Below are positions 26,392 to 35,000 of a stretch of DNA of 38,051 nt, one piece after another. The stretch is taken from the NCBI GenBank assembly GCA_964371655.1, contig CAYJOD010000060.1:1-38051 (forward strand), given 5' to 3'. A model generated the notes under the pieces. It was not told the DNA's origin. It searched no databases and saw only the letters and a list, made by a program, of their open reading frames with translations. Origin of the DNA: CAZGSN01 sp964371655 (lineage in GTDB: Bacteria > Desulfobacterota > Binatia > HRBIN30). Positions within the stretch are counted from its first letter, which is position 1. Each line of letters starts with the position of its first letter. A program made the position numbers and the translations under genes.

Positions 26392-27396
26392 TCAGCGTGT
26401 CGGCGCAAGCTCCGTTAGCACCTGCTCGATAACCTGCACGGGCACGCCCATTGGCAGGTTCATCAGAAATGTACTGACACCGTTCTCCTGCCACTCCGCC
26501 ATGCGTTCGCGGCAATGCGCCGTCGGGCCGCAGATTGATATCGCATCGATAAGCTCGTCACTCACCGCCGCGCCCGCAGTACGACGATCTCCCGAGTTGT
26601 AGAGCTCGCGGACATGGTCGACGTTCTCCTTGAATCCATAGCGGCAGAACAGCGCGTGATAATACGTGCCCATGCCGCCGATGTAGAAGGCCACCAGCGG
26701 CTTGATCAGCGCCCGCGCCGCGGCGACGTCGTCCATCGGAATGATGGCGACGAACGGCGCGACCTCGATAGCCGACGGATCACGACCGGCGGCGCGCGCA
26801 CCGGCCTCGATCGTCGCGATGCCATCGCGCAGATGCTTGTAGGGCCAGAAGGTCGGCACCCAACCGTCCGCGATTCTCCCGATCTCGTGGATGGCCTTCT
26901 CCTGCAGCGAGGCGATGTAGATCGGAATGTTGTCGCGCCGCGGTTTCATCTCCAGCTTGAAGTGACGGGCGTTGAAAAGTGTGCTCATCTCCGCGGACAA
27001 GCGCTCGCCGCGCCACAGCGCGCGCAGGATGCCGACCGTCTCGCGCAAGCGAGTCAGCGGTTTCTCGTAGGCGATGCCGTGGAAATTCTCGATGACGGCC
27101 TTGCCGCTGGTACCGAGCCCAAGAATCACGCGCCCTTCGGAGATCTCGTCCAAGGTGGCCGCGCTCATCGCCAGCAAGCCGGCGGAGCGGCTAAAGACAT
27201 TGGCGATGCCAGTGGCGAGCTTGATGCGCTTGGTGGCCAGAGCGATCTCGGTCAGCAGCTGGAACTGCTCATACGCCCACGCCTCGGGAATCCAAATGGA
27301 GTCGTAACCAAGGTCCTCGGCGATCTGCGCGCCGCGCAGCACCGTCTTGCGGTCGTAGTTCTTCCAGAAGGGCACAGTTCCAATCTTGATAGACAT
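26392..27396 (-). CDS. LLM-class (luciferase-like) flavin/F420-dependent oxidoreductase
   Basis: TIM-barrel oxidoreductase of the bacterial luciferase superfamily, 334 aa. Typical segments: IPEAWAYEQFQLLTEIALAT near 40, the conserved KLATGIANVFSRSAGLLAMS near 63, ISEGRVILGLGTSG near 92, and RLRETVGILRALWRGE near 122. A C-terminal GGMGTYYHALFCRYGF segment follows. The pattern is closest to F420-dependent or FMN-dependent actinobacterial-type LLM enzymes. Cofactor cannot be settled by eye. ATG 27396 (MSIKIGTVPF) is preceded by a GAAGGAG-like site. The longer frame covers a palindrome. Substrate unknown. Confidence 0.87.
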   Translation of the reverse strand: MSIKIGTVPFWKNYDRKTVLRGAQIAEDLGYDSIWIPEAWAYEQFQLLTEIALATKRIKLATGIANVFSRSAGLLAMSAATLDEISEGRVILGLGTSGKAVIENFHGIAYEKPLTRLRETVGILRALWRGERLSAEMSTLFNARHFKLEMKPRRDNIPIYIASLQEKAIHEIGRIADGWVPTFWPYKHLRDGIATIEAGARAAGRDPSAIEVAPFVAIIPMDDVAAARALIKPLVAFYIGGMGTYYHALFCRYGFKENVDHVRELYNSGDRRTAGAAVSDELIDAISICGPTAHCRERMAEWQENGVSTFLMNLPMGVPVQVIEQVLTELAPTR

Positions 27397-27458
27397 TTCA
27401 CTCCTTCTCAGCGGGCGCTTCTGCCGGCAACTCAATCGGTCCTCACCGAAAACCAGAC

Positions 27459-27542
27459 ACGCGTGGGCAAAGCCCACCCTACTGTTGACCCTGCATCGCT
27501 CACTCGTTGATCGCTCTGGTAGGGTGGGCTTTGCCCACGCGT
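27459..27542. repeat. Perfect 24-bp inverted repeat
   Basis: Arms 27459-27482 (core GCGTGGGCAAAGCCCACC) and 27519-27542 are exact reverse complements with a 36-base spacer. Each arm is itself palindromic (GTGGGCAAAGCCCAC). It lies between the LLM gene and the upstream hydrolase, both on the minus strand. The rest of 27397-27688 holds no gene. Confidence 0.88.
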
Positions 27543-27688
27543 TCGTTTCTTCGCAGCGCGCGAGGAGTTTCGGAAGTGGTCGCTCACATCTCGTTGGGCC
27601 GTCTGTGCCCGTCGCTCCTTGTCCACCATGCGGTCGCTGACACCGATCCACCCGATCTGTGCAGGCGCGATCGACGAATCGGGGCGTT

Positions 27689-28546
27689 CTACGTGGCCCG
27701 CTGCAGAAAGTCGATCAATATTCCTGCCAGCGCTTCAGGTTGCTCGAGGTGCGGGTGGTGCCCGGATTCGGGGACAACCACGCGCTGGGCACGCAGAATG
27801 GTGAGACGTTCTTCGAGGTCGGCGGCGGGTAGGCGCAGCCCTGTCTCGGAGCCTTCGACGTAGAGGACCCGACAGGACACGCGGCTCCAGAAGGCACGGG
27901 CTTGGGCGACATAGGTCGGTTGCGGAGAGCGGGTTTGATGCAGCGGATCGAATTTCCACTGGCGTCCGTCGCCGGCAGCGCGGCTGCCGTGCTCGACCAT
28001 GTGGTGCGCGATCGCGTCGGTGAAGCGCGGGTTGCGTTCGCGCAACTTTGCCACCGCGTCAGCGAACGCAAGCGGCGGACGCCGGCGGGTGCCGGCGCGG
28101 CGCATGTCATCGAGCCAGGCAGCGACGCGTTGCGGGACATCGCGAGGATCGGAGTCGGGCATGCCGAGACCTTCGATGGACACCAACGCCCCAACATGCT
28201 GCGGCTCGGTCCCGGCATAGAGTAACGCGGCGCCACCACCCATCGAGTGGGCGACGAGGTTGATCCGATCGCCAAGCTGGCGGCGCAGCTCACTGAGATC
28301 GGCGACGTAATCGAGGAAGTGGTAGTAGCCGCCCGGCCCGACCCACTCCGAATCACCGTGGCCGCGCCAGTCGAGAGCAAAGGCGTGGAAACCCGCGGCC
28401 GCGAGTCGGGGAGCGACCCAATCCCAGACATGCGCGTGCTCGAGAAAGCCGTGCAGCAAGACAACGACAGGACCAGCGTCGCCCCATTCCAGCAAATGGA
28501 GCTTGAGTCGGTTGGCCGTGAGGAAGCGGTCGCGGGCGTGGATCAT
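27689..28546 (-). CDS. Alpha/beta hydrolase
   Basis: Cytoplasmic serine hydrolase, about 285 aa. The oxyanion loop LLHGFLEHAHVW is near residue 34, followed by DWRGHGDSEW near 62. The nucleophile elbow AHSMGGG is near 100, and the C-terminal PESGHHPHLEQPE carries the catalytic histidine. The pattern fits the epoxide hydrolase/esterase-like group, with substrate unknown. ATG 28546 is used. A GTG two codons upstream (28552) is equally possible, and no strong ribosome binding site separates them. It may be read with the VWA gene upstream across a hairpin-bearing 160-bp gap. Confidence 0.88.
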   Translation of the reverse strand: MIHARDRFLTANRLKLHLLEWGDAGPVVVLLHGFLEHAHVWDWVAPRLAAAGFHAFALDWRGHGDSEWVGPGGYYHFLDYVADLSELRRQLGDRINLVAHSMGGGAALLYAGTEPQHVGALVSIEGLGMPDSDPRDVPQRVAAWLDDMRRAGTRRRPPLAFADAVAKLRERNPRFTDAIAHHMVEHGSRAAGDGRQWKFDPLHQTRSPQPTYVAQARAFWSRVSCRVLYVEGSETGLRLPAADLEERLTILRAQRVVVPESGHHPHLEQPEALAGILIDFLQRAT

Positions 28547-28633
28547 GGTCACGACTTACCATTGCGGCACACGCCGAACGAGGAGCCGTCGGCGCGAAAC
28601 CAGACACGATTCCATGTCGCTGGGGACTGGTGG

Positions 28634-28672
28634 CTGGGGGCTTGGGGGGCAACCCGATCTCCCAAGCCCCCA
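28634..28672. repeat. CTGGGGGCTTGGG hairpin
   Basis: Perfect 13-bp arms CTGGGGGCTTGGG (28634-28646) and CCCAAGCCCCCAG (28660-28672), embedded in a longer G-rich then C-rich tract (28622-28690). It lies between the VWA gene and the hydrolase. Confidence 0.7.
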
Positions 28673-28707
28673 GTCCCAAGCCCCGAGTTCCAGCTTCGGC
28701 TGATCCG

Positions 28708-30300
28708 TCACACCCGCTTGCGCTTGTGATTGATGTAATCGACGAGGAGGTAGTCGCCGAGGTGATCGGGGCGCGTATAGAGGGCGCGGCCTTTGTTGAT
28801 GCGGGTCATACTGTCGACAAAGGCGCGCAGGCTCGGGCTGTCGTCGAGCATGAATGTGTTGATGGTGATGCCCTTGCGCGTAACCCGCTCCACCTCTTTC
28901 AGAGTTTCCTGCGCGGCGCGCATGCTGATGCCGCCAAAGGAGAGCGGCCACTCGCAATAGAGCCGGCCTTTCGAGAAGTACGCGGTCGGCTGGCCGTCGG
29001 TGATCACGATGATCTGCTGATTGTTGCTGGGGTGCCGGTCCAGCAGTTGCGTGGCCAAGCGCAAACCGTCCTGGAGATTGGTGAACGGCTGACCCATGTT
29101 CCAGCTCGCTTCCGGAAGATCCTTCAGCTTGAGCTCGACGGCGCGGGTGTAGAAGCCGACGACGCCGAAGTAGTCGCGCGGGAACTTGGCGCGGACCAGG
29201 GTTTCGAGGGCGAGCGCGACTTTCTTGGCGGCGGCAAAGCGTCCTTCCCAACTCATCGACCAACTCATATCGAGCAGCAGAACCGTCGACGTGCTCACCG
29301 AAACGCTGGTGTCGTAGATCTCGAAGTCGGTTGGTGCGAGCGCCAGCGGCACGCCCGGTTTGCGCGTCAGCCCTTTTTTGAGCGTCGCGACCAGATCGAG
29401 GTTCATCGGGTCGCCGTACTGGTACGGCCGGGTTGCTTCCGGGCGCAGCTCGTGGATACCGCGGTGGTCGGTGCGATGCGCACCGGAGCGATCACGCACG
29501 AGGCCTTGGAAGATATCCTGCAGCGCCAGCTGGCCGATGCGACGAACGCCTTTCGCCGACAGCTGCATGCGCCCTTCCTTGGTGATGAGGTAGCCGGCCT
29601 GCTCCAGCAAGCTCATCATCTGCTGCAGGTTGCGAAAGTCCTGCCCCGCTTGCTCGCCCAGCAGACTGCCGAGCTCGGCGAGATCGACGCCGTCGAGCTC
29701 ACCCGAGAGCAGCGACTGTTCGAGATCGCGCAGGCGCTTCATCTCCCGCATCAGCTCCAGCGCTTCTTCGAAATCGAGCGCCTTCGGCCCTTGAAACATG
29801 TCCCCGTGCCGGCGCCGAAATTCATCGAGCTCACGGATGTCGCCGGCGTCGTCCACGAGGTTCTCGAACTCACGGCGCGCGTCGTCGTCTTCGAAATCGT
29901 AGTGCTTGAGCTGTTCGAGCGCTTGCGACAACGAAGGCGACAGGTGCTCGAGAAATTGGCGCTTCTCCTTCAAACCCGGTTGTTGCGGGAGCTTCTGATC
30001 CAAGGTGTCCTGCTCGAGGTCGACGAGCTCGTTCAGGCGACGCTGCTTGTCATCGAGCGCGGCATCGAGGTTGTAGCTGCTGTATTGCTCGCGGATCTTC
30101 TCGCGCAAAGACTCGATGAAGTCTTCGAGCCCTTTGATCTGCATGCCATCCGAATCGAGACCCTGGCGCCGCAGCCAGTCGAGGGCTTGCTGAAGGTCAT
30201 CGGTGTAGGAGAGGTACTCGGCGAGGCGCTCGAACACCTTGTCGGCGTCGAGCTGGACGCGCTGCGTCCCGTCCCAAGCGGTATAGCGCGAGGAGATCAT
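28708..30300 (-). CDS. VWA-domain protein, partner of the AAA+ ATPase
   Basis: 530 aa. The N-terminal 300 residues are helical and charged. The C-terminal von Willebrand factor A domain has an intact metal ion-dependent adhesion site: DMSWS with D344, S346 and S348, T407 in FTNLQDG, and D435 in ITDGQPT. It ends in a conserved LVDYINHKRKR. This is the COG4867-like type that accompanies a ChlI-like AAA+ ATPase, as in the actinobacterial pair (M. tuberculosis Rv0958-Rv0959, from memory). It likely recruits or remodels a target protein together with the ATPase. ATG 30300 is preceded by AGGATCC. Client unknown. It should not be read as magnesium chelatase BchD, whose architecture differs. Confidence 0.85.
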   Translation of the reverse strand: MISSRYTAWDGTQRVQLDADKVFERLAEYLSYTDDLQQALDWLRRQGLDSDGMQIKGLEDFIESLREKIREQYSSYNLDAALDDKQRRLNELVDLEQDTLDQKLPQQPGLKEKRQFLEHLSPSLSQALEQLKHYDFEDDDARREFENLVDDAGDIRELDEFRRRHGDMFQGPKALDFEEALELMREMKRLRDLEQSLLSGELDGVDLAELGSLLGEQAGQDFRNLQQMMSLLEQAGYLITKEGRMQLSAKGVRRIGQLALQDIFQGLVRDRSGAHRTDHRGIHELRPEATRPYQYGDPMNLDLVATLKKGLTRKPGVPLALAPTDFEIYDTSVSVSTSTVLLLDMSWSMSWEGRFAAAKKVALALETLVRAKFPRDYFGVVGFYTRAVELKLKDLPEASWNMGQPFTNLQDGLRLATQLLDRHPSNNQQIIVITDGQPTAYFSKGRLYCEWPLSFGGISMRAAQETLKEVERVTRKGITINTFMLDDSPSLRAFVDSMTRINKGRALYTRPDHLGDYLLVDYINHKRKRV

Positions 30301-30318
30301 CCGGATCCTAGTGCCACA

Positions 30319-30476
30319 GGAAGAAATGGAAAACAGGAAACCGAAAACCGGAGATGAAAAACCGGTCAGTTGCGACAGGCTGCGGCATTGGCTTAGGCAC
30401 AGGTATCACCTCCGCCCCAGCCTAAGACTCGCCTCTGCCTTGTTCCCTGTTTCCGGTGTTCCATTTCCTTTCCGTC
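30319..30476. repeat. GGAAAC-type long hairpin, copy 2, with palindrome in the loop
   Basis: Left arm 30320-30365 (AAGAAATGGAAAACAGGAAA...) matches 10912-10956 at about 40 of 45 bases. Right arm 30441-30476 contains CCCTGTTTCCGGTGTTCC. The loop is longer than in copy 1 and holds another palindrome (CTTAGGC near 30391, GCCTAAG near 30420). It ends inside the stop codon of the AAA+ gene. Confidence 0.78.
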
Positions 30477-31872
30477 ACGCGTGGTAGGCGTAACGTCCTC
30501 CGCTGCGGTCGCGGTTCAGTTTCTGATGCAGGTGCAGTCCTTCCAGGACGAGCTCGGTTGCCGCGGCAATGAAGCCCGGGCTCTCGATCGTACCGAGCGC
30601 GTGCATGGCTTCGCTGAGGCCCGGTATGGCGCGGACTCCCTCCAAGTATTCCGCCGCCGGCATGGCGTCGGAGACCTCGACGCCACCGCCGCTCTCGAAG
30701 TAGTCGGTGATGCGGCGCAGGTCCACGGCGCCGAGCCGGTTATCGAAGACGTTGAGGACGGCACGGCTAACGAGGCGATCGATCAAGTCGCCGCTACCCT
30801 TCCCTTCGCCGGCATATTCCAGCTCGATCTTGCCATTGGTCGAGGCAACGATGGCGTGTAGATCGCTGAGTCGAGGGACGATCTCGGTTTCGCCGAGACG
30901 AACGGCGCGCTTCTCGGCGTTGCTGATCAAGCTCTCATAGTTATTGAGGCTGACGCGCACGCTGACGCCGGAGGTCTGGTTGATCTCGTTGGAGGCGCGC
31001 GCCTCGAAGGTCAGCTGCGCGACGATCTCCTTCATGAACTGCGGAACGCCGAGGATGCGATCCTGGCGATCGAGGAGCGGCAGCTCCTGCTCGATGATGG
31101 CGATCTCGTCCGCGATCGTACGCGGGTAATGAGTGCGGATCTGCACATCGAAGCGGTCCTTGAGCGGCGTGATGATGCGCCCGCGGTTGGTGTAGTCCTC
31201 CGGGTTGGCGCTGGCGACGATGACGAGATCCAAAGGCAGCCGGATCTTGTAGCCTTTGATCTGGATGTCCTTCTCCTCCATCAGGTTGAACAAGCCCACC
31301 TGCACCTTCTCGGTGAGATCGGGAAGCTCGTTGATGGCGAAGATGCCGCGGTTGCTGCGCGGCACGATACCGTAGTGGATGGTTTCCTCGTCGGCGAGGT
31401 AGCGCCCTTCGGCGACCTTGATGGGATCGATTTCTCCGATCAAATCGGCAATCGACACGTCGGGCGTCGCCAGCTTCTCGCCATAACGATCCTCCGGCGT
31501 GATCCAGCCGATCGGCAACGCATCCCCCAACTCCAGGGCGCGGCGGCGGCACTCCTTGCAGATCGGTGCAAACGGGTTGTCGTGGATGGCGCAGCCTTGG
31601 ACGATCGGAGCGAGCGGATCGAGCAGCGAGGTCAGCCCACGGATGATGCGGCTCTTCCCCTGCCCGCGTTCACCCAGGAACACCATGTGATGACCGGCAA
31701 GGATCGCGTTCTCGATCTCCGGGATAACCGTGTCGTCGAAGCCGACGATTCCCGGCAGGATGCGCTCGCGACTCGCGAGCTTGACGAGAAGATTGCGCCG
31801 CATCTCCTCACGCACCGGCCGCACCTGACAACCGTCACGCTTGAGCTCTCCGAGGGTTACTGCCCGCTGCAT
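30475..31872 (-). CDS. AAA+ ATPase, ChlI/MoxR-like
   Basis: 465 aa. Walker A GERGQGKS (67-74), Walker B GIFAINELPD (176-185), sensor-1-like SANPED (221-226), and a helix-bundle C-terminal part. An insertion after Walker A carries C94, H97, C105 and C108 (CxxH-x7-CxxC), a plausible zinc site. Such ATPases act with VWA proteins as chaperone-like assembly or metal-insertion machines, and the VWA gene follows downstream. The sequence resembles magnesium chelatase subunit I only at this superfamily level. ATG 31872 is preceded by GAAGGGAATC. The longer frame to 31965 is not needed. Probably the first gene of the AAA+-VWA operon. Client unknown. Confidence 0.88.
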   Translation of the reverse strand: MQRAVTLGELKRDGCQVRPVREEMRRNLLVKLASRERILPGIVGFDDTVIPEIENAILAGHHMVFLGERGQGKSRIIRGLTSLLDPLAPIVQGCAIHDNPFAPICKECRRRALELGDALPIGWITPEDRYGEKLATPDVSIADLIGEIDPIKVAEGRYLADEETIHYGIVPRSNRGIFAINELPDLTEKVQVGLFNLMEEKDIQIKGYKIRLPLDLVIVASANPEDYTNRGRIITPLKDRFDVQIRTHYPRTIADEIAIIEQELPLLDRQDRILGVPQFMKEIVAQLTFEARASNEINQTSGVSVRVSLNNYESLISNAEKRAVRLGETEIVPRLSDLHAIVASTNGKIELEYAGEGKGSGDLIDRLVSRAVLNVFDNRLGAVDLRRITDYFESGGGVEVSDAMPAAEYLEGVRAIPGLSEAMHALGTIESPGFIAAATELVLEGLHLHQKLNRDRSGGRYAYHA

Positions 31873-31906
31873 GCTGTGATTCCCTTCTGATGGACAACTA
31901 CCCATC

Positions 31907-31986
31907 GCGGGCCACGCCCGCAACCCAATCCGTGCCGGTGTTCGGAAGCGCACCCTCGCCCGCATGAATGCGGGCGGGGGTGAGGG
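31907..31986. repeat. Short palindrome plus REP-like element, copy 5
   Basis: GCGGGCCACGCCCGC (31907-31921) is a variant of the short palindromes at 3789 and 11713. At 31951-31986 a hairpin CGCCCGCA-TGAA-TGCGGGCG is followed by GGGGGTGAGGG, a divergent member of the REP-like family. Both lie between the modular secreted protein and the AAA+ gene. Confidence 0.6.
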
Positions 31987-32004
31987 ATACGAGCTGCGAG
32001 CGTC

Positions 32005-35000
32005 TCAACTGCGCGGACACGCCGTGAGCTCGGCGGCGGTGCAGCTTGGATAGGTCTCGTCCGTCGAACCGTTATTGCCGCGATCGATCTCGACGCCGCC
32101 GCTGCTCGTGAAGTGCACGCGGTCGGTGGCCGATCCGGCGCTCAGACGCAGCACCCCCGCGGTCGGGCAGGCGCTGGCACGAACCAGGGTCATGGCGGTG
32201 TCGGTGGCGTACGTGACCGGCGCGGCAAAGCAGTTCGATTGCACGAGGCCGTTCAAGGTGACGAGGTCGCCGCCGCCAGAGGTGTCGTCACCGAAGACAA
32301 AGTCGGTGTACGTCGCCGCGAACTCGCCAAAGCTGGGCGTCGTCAACGACAGTGGCCCGTTGATCGTCATCGTGTAACGCAGCGGTACGCAATCGGAGCT
32401 GAACTGCTGCACCGCAACCTTCATGCGCGTGGTATTGAAGCCCATGGTCACGCTCAAGGCGCCGGCCTCCACGACCGCCGAGCCACTCACGGTCATCTCG
32501 AACGCGGAAATGCGGCAGCTCGACGAAAGATCCGGCGTCACCACCGCCGACCCGTTGAGATTGAACGTCCCCAAAAGCGTGCGCTGGCTGCTGGCATCGA
32601 GCGCCTCGACCGTCACGCCATTGAGGACCATCGATGCCAAGGCCAGCGGCGGCAGACTACAGCTCGCCAGGAAGCCCGACTCGTCGGAGCGGCCGCTCAT
32701 CGGACCATTGACGATGATCTTGGCACCGCCGGAGGTGTTGAGCGCACAACTCGCAAACGACAGCGCATAGTTGCGCGGCGGCACACCCGGAACCGCCTGC
32801 GTACAGGTGAAATCGCGGTTGCCTCCGCCGTTGCAGTTGCTGACGGTGCGCGGCGCCCCGACGCGCACGCTGTAGGCGCTGCTGCTGCCGCTACGGGCGA
32901 GCTGGGTGAGCGCCGAGACGACAGCGGGGATGGCCCGCAGCGATTGCCCCATGACCACCGCTGCGCCTGAGGCCGGCCGCGCGATATCGGTCCCCGGTTG
33001 CGGGCTGAGCGTACGAGTCGGAGTCAGAGTCACGGTCCCCGCCTGCGGGGTCAGTGTACGCGTGGGCGTCAGCGTCACCGTTGCCGTCGCCTGCGAGCCA
33101 CCGGTAAGTGTCGGCGTCGCCGTGGCTAGCGGGGCACAGCCACCGTCGAGATTGCGCGCCGCGACTACGACCTCGTCGACTTGGATGCGGCCGTCGTCGT
33201 TCGCATCGCCGGCTCCGCAGAAAGACTCGCCGGGCTGTTCGAGGGCGAGACGAATCAGTTTCACGACCTCGCCGATACTGACCTGCCCACTGCAATCGCA
33301 GTCGCCCCGACAACACGCCGGTCCACTGGTTCGAGTCGGCGTGATTGTCGGTGTGAAGGTCAGCTTCGGTGGACGCGGGCTACCGGTCGGGGTCTGCGTC
33401 GGCGTCGGGGTAGGACGCGTCGACGTCGGCGTCTGTGTGGGTGTAAGGCTCGCTCCCGGCGTCAGGGTCGGCGTACGAGTTGGGGTGAAGGTGAGCTTCG
33501 AGGGACGAGTCGATGTGATCGTCGGGGTTCGCGTCGCCGTGCCTGTCGCTGTCGGCGTACGTGTGGGTGTCGCGCTGGCCGGCAGCGTGCCGGTCGGAGT
33601 GAGCGACGGACTCGGACTGCGCGTGGGCGTATACGTCGCCGGCGGTGGCACCGTAAACGTGGGTGTGCGGGTGGGCGTTGCGGTTCCCGGGCCGGCGCTA
33701 TTGGTGAACGTCGGCGTCACGCTGCGGGTACGTGTCGGCGTCGGCGTAAGGCTGGGCGAGCGCGACCCGGTCGGAGTCGTCGTCGGAGTTGCGCCGCCGC
33801 TGACGCAGATGTACAGCCCCCACGATTGCAGGATGCCCTCGTCGAACGGGGCGCGATCGAAGACGTTGAGCGTCCACACACCCGCGGCGCTCTCGCCGTT
33901 GAAGATCGACAGCGGGTTACTGGGCATATGCGGCAGGACGTTGAACGGCGGACAGAGCAGCGGCGTGCCGAGATCGTCGAGCTCGAATTGGAAGCCGTTC
34001 CAGCCGCCGCAGACGCGGTCGAGAATGACGACATCGGCCGCCGACGGACTGCGCAGGTGGAACTCGAGATCCTGCATGAACGTGTGCGTACCGGCCAGCG
34101 AACGTACGCTCACGGAGGTGATCTGGCCGCCGAGGGGTACGAAGATTTGCGACGAGAGTAGGCCGAGATCCGGGATCGTCGCCGGCAAGCCCGCATCCGC
34201 GACGATCTCCGCACAGGTGGCGAAGGGGGTCACGGTTGGAGTTGGAGTTGCCGTCGGGCGCACGCCGCCGGTGCAGATTTGTAGCCCCCAGCCATCGAGC
34301 ACGCCGTCGTCGGCACCTTGGCGATCGTAGGCTCGCAGGCTCCAGGTCCCCGCTGCGCCATCGCCGTCAAACGCCGCCAGTGCGTGGCTCGGCAAGTGGA
34401 AGGCAGCATCGGTGGGCGGACAGGGAATGGCGGTTGCCGCCAAGTCATCGAGGCTCAAGTTGAAGTCGTCTGCCCCGCCGCAGACGCGATCCATCACAAT
34501 CACGTCACGACCGCTGGGGCTGAGAAGGTGCACTTCGAGATCTTGTACGAAGGAGTGACGGCCACGCAGGGAGAGCACAGTGACGCTAGTCACCGCTCCA
34601 CCAGCCGTGGCCTGCAACGACGACTGCGCCTCGCCGAGGTCCGGGATCGGCTGCGGCAGATCGGAAGCGAAATAGGTTTGGCACCCGGGCGCCGCTGTCA
34701 GGGTTGGGCTCACCGATGGCGACGGCGTTGGACTTACGCTTGGTGTGTAGGTCGGGAGCGCCGTCGCGGTGCGCGTCGGTGTGGCACTACGGGTAGGTGT
34801 GGCGCTCAAGGTAGGCGTCCGCGATCGTGTCGGCGATTCGACGGCACCGCTGAAGCAGAGCCGCAAACCCCATCCATCCAGAGTGCCGCCGTCTAACTCG
34901 GCGCGGTCATTGACGCGCAGGGTCCAGGTGCCGGCGGCGGTCTCGTCCTCGAACGCCGACAGCGGGTGACTGGGCACATGGAACTGGGCATCGGTCGGCG

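Noticed and set aside
28630..30357. 575-aa open frame on the plus strand
   Set aside because: Antisense to the VWA gene, whose MIDAS residues and start are intact. High GC keeps opposite frames open.
28708..31872. Magnesium chelatase BchI/BchD
   Set aside because: The VWA protein has no AAA part and there is no BchH. The pair fits the ChlI-like plus VWA type of unknown client better.
33319..33795. Repeat tract considered as a CRISPR array
   Set aside because: Units are short, irregular and in frame as Thr/Pro codons, without spacers of constant length. No cas genes are present.
32906..34330. 474-aa open frame on the plus strand rich in VGVRVGV
   Set aside because: It is antisense to the Thr/Pro linkers and P-domain of the large secreted protein. 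The Val/Gly repeats are just the complement of the Thr-Pro codons.
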